From NCBI GenBank assembly GCA_964019055.1, contig OZ025207.1:18067730-18131729 (forward strand): a stretch of DNA of 64,000 bases. The letters are read 5' to 3'. The notes beneath the pieces are model-generated. The model was given only the letters and a program-made list of their open reading frames with translations. It searched no databases and was not told the origin of the DNA. Below are positions 38,712 through 51,209 of the stretch, piece after piece. The position numbers and the translations under genes are program-made. Within the stretch, counting starts at the first letter, position 1; each line of letters opens with the position of its first letter. This DNA comes from Anthopleura xanthogrammica. Its lineage: Eukaryota > Cnidaria > Anthozoa > Actiniaria > Actiniidae.

Positions 38712-41700
38712 CTAAATTAATATACACATGAGAAAAGAAGGAACCAGAAAAAGATTAAATTGAAAAAGAAATGAATAATGATAAAAAGAAAAAGTTGAAC
38801 AGTTATCGCGTTGGTTATCTGCAGCAGCTTTTTACCATTAGAACACATTAAAAAGATGTAACCGCGCTTTGAATGAGAAACAGAGAAGCATGAATGAGTT
38901 AACGAAGGATGAATTGATGGGCTGAATCAATGACGCATGATAAATGAATAAATAGTGAAAGAATGAATGGAATTAATACTGCGAATCGCCTTTTTATAAG
39001 TAAGTTTTTTTTATGAATGATTTTTCCTGCTCAATGTAGAAGTTTTATGTCAAGATATCGGAGCGTTAGATGGCTCCAAATTATTTATTCTAACTCGAAA
39101 ACTTCAAGGTTAAAATAACTGAGAATTTTGAAATATATATATACGGCAAATGACTAACTTCGGCTCAGTTCAAACGTCAAACGTTTGCCAGCCGCGTCTA
39201 ATGTAATTCAGTGCTTTGAGGTCGAGCACTGTTTTCCCTTAATCTAGTAAAAGTATGTCGACCAAACTTAACACATATCGTCTGCTGGCGCTAAGCAAAA
39301 GAGCTGATGTATTATAAAGTAGTTATCGGTGTTTTCTTAGCCGCTGGACTGAAAGGCATTTAGATTCGACGCGGTAAAAGTTCGACTCTGAACTGGACCT
39401 AAGATCTGCTTATTCTTCGAAGAAAGTAAATTTTGCAAACGATCCAAGAGTTGAAGGGGGAGGGGGCGACGTCTGGGATTGTCTGACAAAATGTCAACGA
39501 TTATATATCTTTAATTTCCATGAATATGGAAGCCATAAATAGAAAAAGCAAGGAAATCAATACGAGGGGGATGTCATTTGATAATGACTTTAATATCTAA
39601 GATCGAAAAAAGAAAAATATGAGTCACATTGGTATCATATCAATTTTGAAAATGTAGAAAGGTGTGAGTACTTTAGTGCGCTTAAGTGATGTCCCTAACT
39701 CCAAAATATTTTTGGTTAATGATAAATGGTGTCCCTTTTTTCCTATCATAGGTTTTAGCACATCATTTATACTCCCTGAATTACAAATCTGAATTTTAAT
39801 CTATTTAATAACATTCATTAAGAATTTTGAAATTCGGTTAAGCTAATCTTATTCCAAACAAATTTTACAACTCCTAATGATTTAAGAAACCTAGATTTTC
39901 TTTTATAATGCGATAATCTTCTTTAAACATTGCTTATAATCCACTTCTAGCATGTGTGGAGTCCAAACATGCCAAGATATGCTTGGTTCTTGATAATTTT
40001 TTGAAGTGATGATTTTCGTGCAGTTGGTGGTGCTTTTTGCAATCTATAAAATCCAACTAGAGTTGCTATGACGACTGAAACGACCAGCAAAAACTTGATC
40101 TCGGTTTCCTCTGAGCTTGCTTTAAGTTGCTGTTACGAGTTAATGTCCTGTCAGGAAGAAAAAAACTAACCAGTGAATGATTGATTCCTCTTAAAAATAA
40201 AAGCTTGCGTAAGCTTTGTCAGACATGGCGGATAAACTGAACGGTTCTTTCAAACAAGCCGATCCCACGAACCATTCCCCAGGTCATCCTCGACCCATCA
40301 TCTCGATTCTTCGATCTTGAGAGGATGATTTCAGAGATTTTTGGTCTGCCTTACCGGGGGTAATATACCAGACATAATGTCGTGGGTTTTATAGGATAAT
40401 TGAAAGACAAAAAGTTATCATCAAATCTAATCAGTTAGTTGAAAAAGACATTGCTTTGATTTATGAAAGCCTCGATCAAAAAACCGAGAGATAAATGAAT
40501 ATATATCAGTATTTAGTCGTCATAGTTCCATGATTTGAGTTCGGTACTGACTGATCTTCTATCAGGTGTCCAAGACTTTCTTCTGTGGCTCGGGGCTCAC
40601 ATTACTGTCATGCTGGAGAAAATAATTTCTTAATTTAATTCCCGAGGAAATAAACTAAAAATATTTAAGTTTTAATAAAAAAATAAAACAAGCAAAACTA
40701 ATCCAAGAAAAATAAATATGAGTGTTATATTTTAAAGTCTCGATTTCAAGGCATTTTAATAGTAAAAACAAATACGAAACACAGATAATGAATCTTGCTT
40801 TCTTTTTCTTTGAAATACCGTTTGAATAACAAAGTTAAGTTGAATAGATTCCAAGATCCTCATTCCTTCTATTCCGATACGGATTTTCCCATAATTTCAT
40901 AAACGCCTAGTGTTGCTATAGTTACCAAGACGCACGCACGGACCACACTTAGTTGTTTATATTTACTTTTTCGCTTTCGGGAAAACCATTTCCTTTCAAT
41001 ACAATCAGGTCCCTTTTCCTGTTTGTTCATCATTTTTTTCGATTTTTTTTTTCGAATGTTGGCGCTATTTCTTTACTATTTCTCAAGTTCTGTGTCCTTC
41101 TACCACTTGCTCTAGCAAGACGTAATGTTTACTCTTGTAGCTTATTCCGAAAACAAGCAATAATCTTAATTGTAGACCTTTAAGACAAGCAAGAATTTTA
41201 AATTTAGTTCATTCAAAACAGAGTCGGTTTTTCCCCTTTTTGATGACGACTTTTTCACCGGACTAAATATGACAACTCGAAAACCCATAATAACTACAAA
41301 ACATCACAAAACACGGAAATTCGGCAAAGGAACCTGACATATTTTGACCCAAAACAGCCCACGAAGTATAAATTTTGTTTGACAGTTAGTTTGTTTTTGG
41401 AGAAAAACAAATACAGTAAAAGCGGCTTCTACTATCGTTCAATACGTTTGACATTAAGGAAGCATTGAAAGCCGATAAAGTTATAGTCTTTCCCCACTTG
41501 AATTCTTTATAAATAGCAAGAATCTGTCCACTGCAAGAACAATATTGTCCTATCTACATAGCATCTGGAAGCGAACACAGACACATAGTACAGTTTCGAC
41601 GAATAAAATTGCTGACATTTCATTAAAAATAGTTAAGTGTAAGCCCAGCTGTCAGACCTGATATCGTACAAATTCGTGTGTGAATTCTCGTATTCATTCT

Positions 41701-43139
41701 CTTCCTACAAAGTTATTTTCTCTGTAATTTGGCTTAAGTAAAAGGGAAATGTTCTAGGATAAATGACAGCCGTTAGGAAGCGGCTGACCAACTTTTTCAT
41801 GACAGCAAAGATGGTCAATAATGGCTAAAAATACAAGTGTAATTAGCTGAAAATATATTGAATTTATTAATTGGTTTCTGCTGCATAGAAAGACGAATGA
41901 AATAAAGCCTATAACCAATATCTTTTGCACGTTTTGGAGTCATGTGTGATAATTATTTCACTGTACATTGATTGTTTTTATTGCCAGTGAAAATGTGTCT
42001 TTCTGTGTGGTTAAGAAAAAAGATAAAAAGTGAAGGATGCCATTGAAAACTATATATGCTATACATCGTTGTGGCTATCATTTTGGTCCTCTTTTTTTGT
42101 CACTTGAATAGTGTATGTCTGTGGTCTAGCTAAAAGATCAAAAGAAGAAAACGCCGTACCCGTTTTAAAGATTCTTTATTGTGGTTCGCGCGGCATCTAA
42201 GACCCTACCCCTCCCCCTAACCATCCGGCACAGTCCATACAATATTGGAAAATAAAAAATTGATAGCCTAAGTTTGAAAAAAAAACTATCGTGTGTACTC
42301 TTCTTCCCAGGAGGTAAAAATACTGTCGTCATTGCAAAGATACAGAAAAAATTCTTTCAACTGCTAACAGAAAAGCATATGTCTATACTTTGTGACAGAT
42401 TTTGTAAAACTCTTTCAATGTTATATCATCTTGTCTGGTGTTTCTAGAATCTGATAACGATGTTAAATTTTACTCCGCGACCACAAACTCTTTTATTTAT
42501 CTGTCCAATCCAAACCGCTTCAACCAATAGCTAGTGAGTAAGAATGCTGAGTAAATTTTGATCGTTTACTCGATAAATTCTTAATGCTAGGTACTTTGCG
42601 TCGTTTATTCATCAGCTGCTAAAACTACAAGGAATTCTCGCGGCATTTCGACATCATTTTGTTTGCATTTTGAAGAAAAAAGCCCAAACAACTTCAAAAA
42701 AAAAACAACGAGTGTTCACAGATGGCAGACATTTGGCGTTTAAAATCATTTTTTCCTCTTCATTTTTTTCATTCAAAGACTTACAATCAACGTTATTAGG
42801 TCCCCTAGATGGGATCTTCATACCTTTTTTTTTTTTTTTTTTTTAAATGTCGGGTCACTTACCATGCAGTTAAGCTAATTGGGGAAAACATGCGCTTTTA
42901 TCAAAACCAAGCCTGGTGTCGAACCATTTATAGACCCGTATAAAACATTTTAAACTCTACTTCATCACAATTTATTATTTTATAGATTTTGTGCTCTGTC
43001 AGTCTGCACAAGCCATACTTGTTTGGACAACATTTTGATTATAAGTCAGTTTTTTGAAAGATTCCTACCCTTCCCCAAGACTTTTATATCACTTAACAAC
43101 TTTTCTCACCTCCTCTATCCCTTCTCTACTTGACATATT
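38712..43139. other. Long intergenic stretch, no gene seen
   Basis: AT-rich sequence without convincing exons, arrays or large inverted repeats. Open frames at 40953-41183 and 43054-43248 have no recognisable domain. A T20-type homopolymer lies near 42825. Confidence 0.4.
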
Positions 43140-43361
43140 TTACGGTGAGGACACTCGAACCGTGAACACTTTGAGGTTTTTTTCATACTTTTTTCTCCTT
43201 TATCCCTTGAGTGAATCGATTGGAAATATGATTTATTTTGAACAATAAGATTATTTGAGTTCAGTGCTTCATTTTCAGAAGGTTTGAAGCAGTAGAAAGT
43301 TCATAAAATAAAATATATAAAGATATCAAGTGTTCATGGTTCGAGTGTCCTCGCTGTAATC
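43140..43361. mobile_element. Foldback MITE (about 220 bp)
   Basis: TACGGTGAGGACACTCGAAC then CGTGAACAC at 43140 is matched by the reverse complement of the sequence ending near 43360 (TACAGCGAGGACACTCGAAC then CATGAACAC). The inverted repeats are about 30 bp and TA is present at both outer ends. Confidence 0.65.
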
Positions 43362-44080
43362 AATTCTTGCCTTCTTAGCTAAATTTTTTTATATACTAAA
43401 AGATTCTTGTCTCTACCCTTGATATTCTTATGTAAACCAAATATATTTAGTCATCATAATAGATTTTCTTGTATTCTTTTTAAAATGGTAGCCGTCAATA
43501 AAGTTTATTTATTCTTTGCGAGCACTCTCACAAACTCTCCTAAAATGTATCCGTGGCACTTTGCTCGCGCGCACGCCAAGCTCGCCAACTATTTTTACTA
43601 GAATGAATTATTTTTAATAAACGTTCAATGTGGTCAAAATGTCAACGCGTATGACACACTGTTTGTGTAGAAGACTCTTCACGACATGGTTTGTCTACAT
43701 AAGGTATACATTAACTCAGCACATCATTCAACGTCTCACTGGAATAGAATCTGTGAGGTTTTCTCTTAGTTTTTAATTTTTTTTCGGTGAGCGTGTGATT
43801 AGGACAGATTTTTTAGCTTGATGTATCTATTGCAGGATTGCATATAACCGCCATATATTTTAGTTGAATGTCAGAATTTATCATAAGTTTTCAGTTATCC
43901 GTCGATCCCTTTACTTATATTAAGCAATATTCCTGCCATGTCTTTTGTTCCGTCATTGAATGTCATTTTTTGGGAGCAATTTCAGAACTTTGAACCCAAG
44001 TAAGTTGCATGTGAAGAATTCCCGCCAGTACATACACTCAAAGATGAATTATGAGTCTGTAAATAAGTCAGTGAGCGTTC
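43362..44080. other. Intergenic sequence, no gene seen
   Basis: No supported gene or array. Confidence 0.35.
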
Positions 44081-44113
44081 TTTTTCCCTTTCCTTTCGGT
44101 ATTTCTTTTCTTC

Positions 44114-44177
<64 letters not shown>

Positions 44178-44310
44178 TCCTTCTTTTTTTCTTTCTTTTT
44201 CTCTTTCCTCTCGGTATTTCTTTTCTTCTATTTCTTTCTTTCTTTCTTCCCTTTTCTCTCTCAGTTTTCTTTATCTGTTTGTTCATTTCTTTCTTTCTCT
44301 CCCTCTCTAA
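44081..44310. repeat. (CTTT)n array with duplicated and shared flanks
   Basis: CTTTCGGTATTTCTTTTCTT / CTCTCGGTATTTCTTTTCTT flanks occur at about 44094 and 44209 around a CTTT run (about 44112-44177). The right flank CTTCCCTTTTCTCTCTC...CTGTTTGTTCATTTCT is the inverse of the block flanking the GAAA array at 38.3 kb, so the two loci share ancestry. Confidence 0.85.
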
Positions 44311-44989
44311 CTATTTCTTCTTAAGATAGAATAAAAAACGTTAAAAAAATTCACTTTGAAGAGTGACAGAGCTTAAAAGATGTTAATAAGATCATAAGCT
44401 TTAGAAATGACCGGGATACGAGACAAATATAGAAACGATGTAATCTCAGTAGGTAATACAATAAAAGTAATCTCATATACAGTATTTACAACAAGAGCTA
44501 ATATTGAGAATGGAATGAGAGAATAAATAAAAGGATGGCTAAATGTATATAGTTGCGTCTAACAGTAGAATAACTATATATCATTTATGAATGAATATCA
44601 TATGATTATATTAGGGAATAATAACGAGAATAGTGATCATGATGATGGTGATGATTAGGTAGTATATTTTCCTTTCAAAAAAGATTGCGCAACTGTATAA
44701 TAAACAGTATATATGAAATGTAATGATCTGAGTACTTGACCATGATAAAACTGGCGGCAAAAGTAATAAAAGAGATGTATTGCTTACAATATTGTAAAGC
44801 ATAATATATAGCATGGTTTTACCGGCGTAGCTGGTTTTAGCTTCTAAAAGATTCTCATAATTAGTTATTATAGTTAATCGCGATCGTTAGAACTCATGCT
44901 GTAGTTCACTATATACGTCGAGCCTATTTTAAGCAATCGCACCCCAGCACAGTGCGCGTGCAACTCAATTTGATTTCTTCAGGCTGATA
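44311..44989. other. Intergenic sequence, no gene seen
   Basis: AT-rich; no gene or array supported. Confidence 0.35.
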
Positions 44990-46580
44990 ATCAAACCCTG
45001 AAACAACCTCTGGGTTTATCAAAGTCAGGGCACAGCAACTCACAGATGAGACCCTGAAACAACCTCTGGGTTTATCAAAGTCAGGGCACAGCAACTCACA
45101 GATGAGACCCTGAAACAACCTCTGGGTTGATCAAAGTCAGGGCACAGCAACTCACAGATGAGACCCTGAAACAACCTCTGGGTTGATCAAAGTCAGGGCA
45201 CAGCAACTCACAGATGAGACCCTGAAACAACCTCTGGGTTTATCAAAGTCAGGGCACAGCAACTCACAGATGAGACCCTGAAACAACCTCTGGGTTGATC
45301 AAAGTCAGGGCACAGCAACTCACAGATGAGACCCTGAAACAACCTCTGGGTTTATCAAAGTCAGGGCACAGCAACTCACAGATGAGACCCTGAAACAACC
45401 TCTGGGTTGATCAAAGTCAGGGCACAGCAACTCACAGATGAGACCCTGAAACAACCTCTGGGTTTATCAAAGTCAGGGCACAGCAACTCACAGATGAGAC
45501 CCTGAAACAACCTCTGGGTTGATCAAAGTCAGGGCACAGCAACTCATAAATGAGACCCTGAAACAACCTCTGGGTTGATCAAAGTCAGGGCACAGCAACT
45601 CACAGATGAGACCCTGAAACAACCTCTGGGTTGATCAAAGTCAGGGCACAGCAACTCACAGATGAGACCCTGAAACAACCTCTGGGTTGATCAAAGTCAG
45701 GGCACAGCAACTCACAGATGAGACCCTGAAACAACCTCTGGGTTTATCAAAGTCAGGGCACAGCAACTCACAGATGAGACCCTGAAACAACCTCTGGGTT
45801 GATCAAAGTCAGGGCACAGCAACTCACAGATGAGACCCTGAAACAACCTCTGGGTTTATCAAAGTCAGGGCACAGCAACTCACAGATGAGACCCTGAAAC
45901 AACCTCTGGGTTGATCAAAGTCAGGGCACAGCAACTCATAAATGAGACCCTGAAACAACCTCTGGGTTGATCAAAGTCAGGGCACAGCAACTCACAGATG
46001 AGACCCTGAAACAACCTCTGGGTTGATCAAAGTCAGGGCACAGCAACTCACAGATGAGACCCTGAAACAACCTCTGGGTTTATCAAAGTCAGGGCACAGC
46101 AACTCACAGATGAGACCCTGAAACAACCTCTGGGTTGATCAAAGTCAGGGCACAGCAACTCACAGATGAGACCCTGAAACAACCTCTGGGTTTATCAAAG
46201 TCAGGGCACAGCAACTCACAGATGAGACCCTGAAACAACCTCTGGGTTGATCAAAGTCAGGGCACAGCAACTCACAGATGAGACCCTGAAACAACCTCTG
46301 GGTTGATCAAAGTCAGGGCACAGCAACTCACAGATGAGACCCTGAAACAACCTCTGGGTTTATCAAAGTCAGGGCACAGCAACTCACAGATGAGACCCTG
46401 AAACAACCTCTGGGTTGATCAAAGTCAGGGCACAGCAACTCACAGATGAGACCCTGAAACAACCTCTGGGTTTATCAAAGTCAGGGCACAGCAACTCACA
46501 GATGAGACCCTGAAACAACCTCTGGGTTGATCAAAGTCAGGGCATGGCTAACTCACACATCGAATTGGAATTTAACTTGT
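44990..46580. repeat. 56-bp satellite, 28 copies, expanded inside a dispersed repeat
   Basis: The unit TGAAACAACCTCTGGGTTKA then TCAAAGTCAGGGCACAGCAA and CTCACAGATGAGACCC repeats 28 times with almost no length change. Units differ mainly at one base (GGGTTTATC or GGGTTGATC). A rarer CATAAATGAG variant occurs at 45545 and 45937, exactly seven units apart. The array starts with CAAACCCTGAAACAAC and ends with GGGCATGGCTAACTCACACATCGAAT then GAATTTAAC, the two ends of the solo repeats at 21.9 and 48.7 kb. Open frames here are artefacts. Confidence 0.95.
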
Positions 46581-47390
46581 TATGTTTTGTTTTTGGTTTA
46601 CAATCTTCTTCAATTAGGTGTAAAACACATTATGAGATGATAATAATGATAACAGTGCTATCAACAAGATAGTAAACTGTAGTAATGATTAACAAACAAA
46701 CTGTTTAATATTTTCTCTTTTAAGTACTTGTGATACTTATTTCTGTGTTCATGGCCATATGAGTGAATCCCACGGTGTATCGCGATCGTACACATGTCAT
46801 TTATCCTTGACAGCACACCGTCCTTCATGGAACCTTTTATTTCCACCATCATAGCTGTAGATAACTGTGTATTCCACTAGTAACCTTCGATATTCCTCTA
46901 GTACGAATAACTGCACGAATCCACGTTTGTATTATTCATTATTTTTGGATCAAAAACTTGCCGCACGTTTAGATATTTTTATACTTATTTCCCTCGCTTA
47001 TCTCTCCCACATCTAGTTAATTTCTGTTTTTCATATCTCTACTGCTGTTCGCGGCGTCTTTGTTCAAACCTTCGTCCTAAATATTCGTCCCATGTTTACT
47101 TAACTGGGATAGGAATGATTAGTATCATGCAAAGAGCTGATCATATCGAGTGTTAATGAAGAAAAATGGCACGTATACGCTGAATAAACAGAACACCATC
47201 AACATGGTGGATATGGAGACTACATAGCTGTTCTTAGTTTAGTCTACATGATTATGGTGGGGTATGGCTCTTTACAGGTTAAAGGACAAAACAACAAAAC
47301 ACTGTAATGTTTTATGGGCCACAATACATTATCAGATAGGATTTCTTGATTCGTCCTTTTAGATGCAAATATGAATAATTTAAATTAATT
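46581..47390. other. Intergenic sequence, no gene seen
   Basis: No supported gene; the 63-codon minus frame at 46661-46852 has no recognisable domain. Confidence 0.35.
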
Positions 47391-47531
47391 GGATGGATGG
47401 ATGGATGGATGGATGGATGGATGGATGGATGGATGGATGGATGGATGGATGGATGGATGGATGGATGGATGGATGGATGGATGGATGGATGGATGGATGG
47501 ATGGATGGATGGATGGATGGATGGATGGATG
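47391..47531. repeat. (TGGA)35 tetranucleotide microsatellite
   Basis: An uninterrupted run, followed by degenerate copies to about 47625. The Met-Asp-Gly-Trp and Ile-His-Pro-Ser repeat frames on the two strands are artefacts. Confidence 0.96.
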
Positions 47532-47959
47532 GGCAGATGGGTGGGTGGATTGGATGGATTAATGAGATGTTCGAGATGGATGAATAAATGGAATGGGATG
47601 GTTGAGATTTATGGATGGATGAATGTGTCAAATTTCATAACCACACATACATCCGTCTCCCCATGACTAATAATAATACTAGAATGTCTTCAAACGATCC
47701 TTAGAGCCAAATTACTATAATAAAGTAATCCAATCTAGACGGACCTCTCAACCCACACATGCCTATAGTGACTCCATCATTAACCTCCCACATGGAGCAG
47801 AACCATGCCTAGCAATAAGTAATAAACCAAGTGATGAAAATAACTGATACTCTGTTTGCTGTCTAATTCGATCCTTTTATTAGGAAGGATTGACTGAAGG
47901 GTTTCTTGTAATTACAAGTTATTACTCTCACGAGACCAATAGTAATCATCGTGGAAGTA

Positions 47960-48240
47960 TAGAACAGCCCTGACATCTGATGATCATCTGCATAATGATC
48001 CATTCACGATAGCAAACTTTGTCTGTGTATAATCTATGTTTCTGTATATGAACTATTGTCCAATGGTCCATGGAAGCATAGATCATTAGTTCAGCCCTGA
48101 CATTTAATGATCTGCATAATGATCCATTCACGATAGCAAACTTTGTCTGTGTATAATCTATGTTTCTGTATATGAACTATTGTCCAATGATCCATGGAAG
48201 CATAGATCATTAGTTAAGCCCTATAACATCTAATGATCTA
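47960..48240. repeat. 124-bp tandem duplication, 2.2 copies
   Basis: CATAATGATCCATTCACGAT then AGCAAACTTTGTCTGTGTAT occurs at 47991 and 48115. The two full copies differ at only a few positions; a third starts near 48225. Confidence 0.9.
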
Positions 48241-48739
48241 CCGATTCACGACACAAAAACTTTATTGAGTGAATTCGCGCTATTCATAGATACGGGAACA
48301 CATTGGATGCGTCGATCTACGGGCAGTATTTTTAATTGGTACCTGATATCGATAGAATCCGATCAAGGAAACGCGTGGCAGATAGGATAATGAGGTAGTC
48401 TAAACAACTCGACCTAAGGGACCACCATCTTGCTCCTTCATCCTTCCTTATCTCATTTAGGAAACAATTGTTTTCGTTCTGAGCAGGAAAACTACAACTT
48501 GATTGATATCATGTTTTCTCTTCCTCTTGGTTTTCATCTCGTTAACTTGGAAGTTGATTAAATAGTTTGATTTTCGACGTATTCTAAGATTGAAGTGATT
48601 ACTTATTTTTAATTAAGACTTTCATCAGTTTTCTTTTGTGTGATAGCTCAATTATTCACTTAACACAAAGATCTTCGTTGTTCTCACATTCCAATCTTCT
48701 CTATATTACGTTTTCAAATAAAAAAGATTAGATTTTATC

Positions 48740-48870
48740 GAACCCTGAAACAACCTCTGGGTTGATCTAAGCTACGAGCACCGCTAACTCACAGATGAAA
48801 TCCTTACACAACCCCTTGGCTCATCAAATTAGTCAGGGCACGGCTAACGAACTGGACTTCATCATGTTGC
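48740..48870 (-). mobile_element. Solo or duplicated copy of the satellite-seeding repeat
   Basis: CGAACCCTGAAACAACCTCT then GGGTTGATCTAAG is followed by a diverged second unit (ACACAACCCCTTGGCTCATC) and ends with AGTCAGGGCACGGCTAACGA. It appears to be a copy with only two units. Confidence 0.65.
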
Positions 48871-49051
48871 GTTTTTCATTTTTTTTTCTTTTTCTTTCTC
48901 TTTAAAAATTCCTTCTCCATCCTATGCACACATTCGACAAACAAAATCGTTTTAATCCGACCTATATATTTATGAAAGACCTTTTCCAACAGACCCATTG
49001 TGCCCTTCTCTTGAGGACTGAAATCTTTTTGGTATTAATATTTTTCACTGT

Positions 49052-49167
49052 ACTTATTAGCTTGCAATGTCGCATCTGAAATGCTAAGGTATAGACCCCC
49101 AGGTAGAGATTTAGTGTACGGGGTCAATAACTTAGCATTTCAGATGCGACATTGCAAGCTAATAAGT
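49052..49167. repeat. 37-bp perfect inverted repeat (hairpin)
   Basis: ACTTATTAGCTTGCAATGTC then GCATCTGAAATGCTAAG at 49052-49088 is the exact reverse complement of 49131-49167. The 42-bp loop has TAGACCCCC and ACGGGGTC, which could pair further. Perfect arms imply a young insertion or selection on the fold. Confidence 0.93.
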
Positions 49168-49264
49168 TTTTAGTAGTTGACACACAACGCATGTTCTTGG
49201 TAAATACGCACGGAAAAGCAGATTTCATATGAATTTAAAAACTCATGGTATGACATGCTGTACC

Positions 49265-49455
49265 GTGCCGTGCCATGATCGTGACCGTGCCTTGCCATGA
49301 TCGTGACCGTGCCTTGCCATGATCGTGACCGTGCCTTGCCATGATCGTGACCGTACCTTGCCATGATCGTGACCGTACCTTGCCATGATCGTGACCGTGC
49401 CTTGCCATGATCGTGACCGTGACCGTGCCGTGCCATGATCGTGACCGTGCCGTGT
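49265..49455. repeat. 22-bp tandem repeat, 8 copies
   Basis: GCCATGATCGTGACC starts at 49271, 49293, 49315, 49337, 49359, 49381, 49403 and 49431. The spacing is 22 bp until a 6-bp insertion before the last copy. The Met-Ala-Arg-His-Gly-His-type frames on the minus strand come from the repeat. Confidence 0.93.
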
Positions 49456-49508
49456 TTGATCATTTTTATTGGATGAGAAGTGAGTCGACTTCCACTCCGT
49501 TGTCAATT

Positions 49509-49608
49509 CCGTGCCGTGACGTTGCATGTCGTGTGCCGTACCGTGCCGTGACGGTGCATGCCGTGTGCCGTACCGTGCCGTGACGGTGCATGCTGTGTGC
49601 CGTACCGC
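49509..49608. repeat. 32-bp tandem repeat, 3 copies
   Basis: GTGCCGTGACGGTGCATGCC then GTGTGCCGTACC starts at 49511, 49543 and 49575. It shares the CCGTGCCGTG word with the 22-bp array just upstream. Confidence 0.9.
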
Positions 49609-49990
49609 TTAACACTCATACCTCGAAATCCTCTCTAACAAAACGTGCGCACCTTGACAGGTGTGCACGAGAAAGACTGTTAACATAATACATACCCCAC
49701 ACCTCTTCCCCAAGTGCGCACACAAGCAAGAAGTTGTGTGCATGAGAAACCCTCTCGGTATACTCGCTACACAGGCTCAGCAGTAACCTGTGCACATAGT
49801 GTAACAATGCGCAACCTCGTTAACCAATCACGCATCCTCATCGCTCTTCAGGCCACAAGGCGCATAAGGTCATTATAAACCATTACGTCTTATAAACCAT
49901 CTTATTAATCCTCGCATGTACTACTACTTCAAACTCTGTTGAGGTTGCACATCCCGATACCGAAGATACAATACGCAATATACTGTAAGT

Positions 49991-50209
49991 AATAGACCAT
50001 TTCACGGTTGTCGTCGCTCAACCTAAGCCTCGATTGTGTGTAATGTATTCTTTAGAATTTGACTACAGCTCACGGTAATTTAAGGAATGTACACATTATC
50101 AAACAATTGAAACACTTAAAAATTCCACGGGGTTTAGTCAAATTCTAAAGAATAAATTACACGCTATCGAGAATGAGGTTGATCGACGAAAACCGTGAAA
50201 TGGTCTATT
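49991..50209. mobile_element. MITE with ~75-bp terminal inverted repeats
   Basis: AATAGACCATTTCACGGTTG at the left end is matched by the reverse complement of the right end (AATAGACCATTTCACGGTTT). Similarity continues through CAACCT and ATTCTTTAGAATTTGACT on both sides. No coding capacity. Confidence 0.8.
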
Positions 50210-51185
50210 GATCTATTAATTGTTTTTACAGTGCCCGGCCGTTTATGTATCGGAGACGCACGTTGCAGTAAATAGAGAATGAAGCCGCGCACAAGGACCT
50301 GACTGATGTAAGCAGGAATAAGACTCGAAGAAGAAGGGAAGAAGAAAAAGAACAGTTGGAGAAAAGGTAAATAACAAAGACAAACACGTGTCATTCATTC
50401 ATTCATCACTCGATCTCGAATCGAGAATACGAAAGTTTGTTCATTGTTCACAATGAAGAATAAAAGTAACAGATGATTCCGACTCTCGTTAGAAGTTTAA
50501 ATTCACAATTAGCTTCTCTTCTGACAGAAAAAAAAACGATAATCCAGGTTAATTCGATGAGCAATTTTGATACATATAGAGTTTGTCTTGTTAGTCTAAA
50601 GTAGATAATTCTAATTGCCTACTTTAAAATAACATAAGCAAATATGTTTTACAATGTACAACCGTGTGTAAATAATACAATATTTGTTGTTTACACAAAC
50701 AGATAATAGCTTCCGAACAATTGCGCACAGATTTGGGTTAAAACCGTCGAGTTTTCTGGTTATTCATGGTTCCACAGACAACTACACAGTATCTGTTTTA
50801 AAGTATGCTACCAGAATTACGAGGCAATTTTTTTTCAAAGGAAAGTGAACAGTTAAAACAATTCATGATCAGTTTTCCGCGATCAGAGTTGTTTTTGAGA
50901 TATTCTAGCTAATTTGTTGAGCTCGTGGGACATAGCAACAGTAACTAAGGGGAGATGGAACCATGGATTGAATACGCAGTGCAGAGAAATGGAAGGAACG
51001 ATGTTACGTACTAGCTCTGTAGCTGGGGATTAAGATACAAATGAAACATGTTTAATTAGCTATCCAGAGCTATTATCCGATGTATCTTGATTTTTGTGAT
51101 TACATAAGGTTCAAAAAGATAATTGGAAACTTGAAAATATGTTGAAAATTAACTTTATGCGTAGGAAGCTGTGATTTGTCTAAAA
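50210..51185. other. Intergenic sequence, no gene seen
   Basis: No supported gene; the 76-codon minus frame at 50164-50394 has no recognisable domain. Confidence 0.35.
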
Positions 51186-51209
51186 TCAAGAAAGAAGAAA
51201 AAAAGAAAG

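Noticed and set aside
44990..46580. CRISPR array (regular ~56-bp repeats)
   Set aside because: The whole 56-bp unit is repeated with no unique spacers, and the surrounding genome is clearly eukaryotic.
47380..47666. Met-Asp-Gly-Trp and Ile-His-Pro-Ser repeat proteins
   Set aside because: Translation of (TGGA)35 on both strands.
49170..49527. Two overlapping His/Gly/Arg repeat frames on the minus strand
   Set aside because: They come from the 22-bp tandem repeat in two frames.
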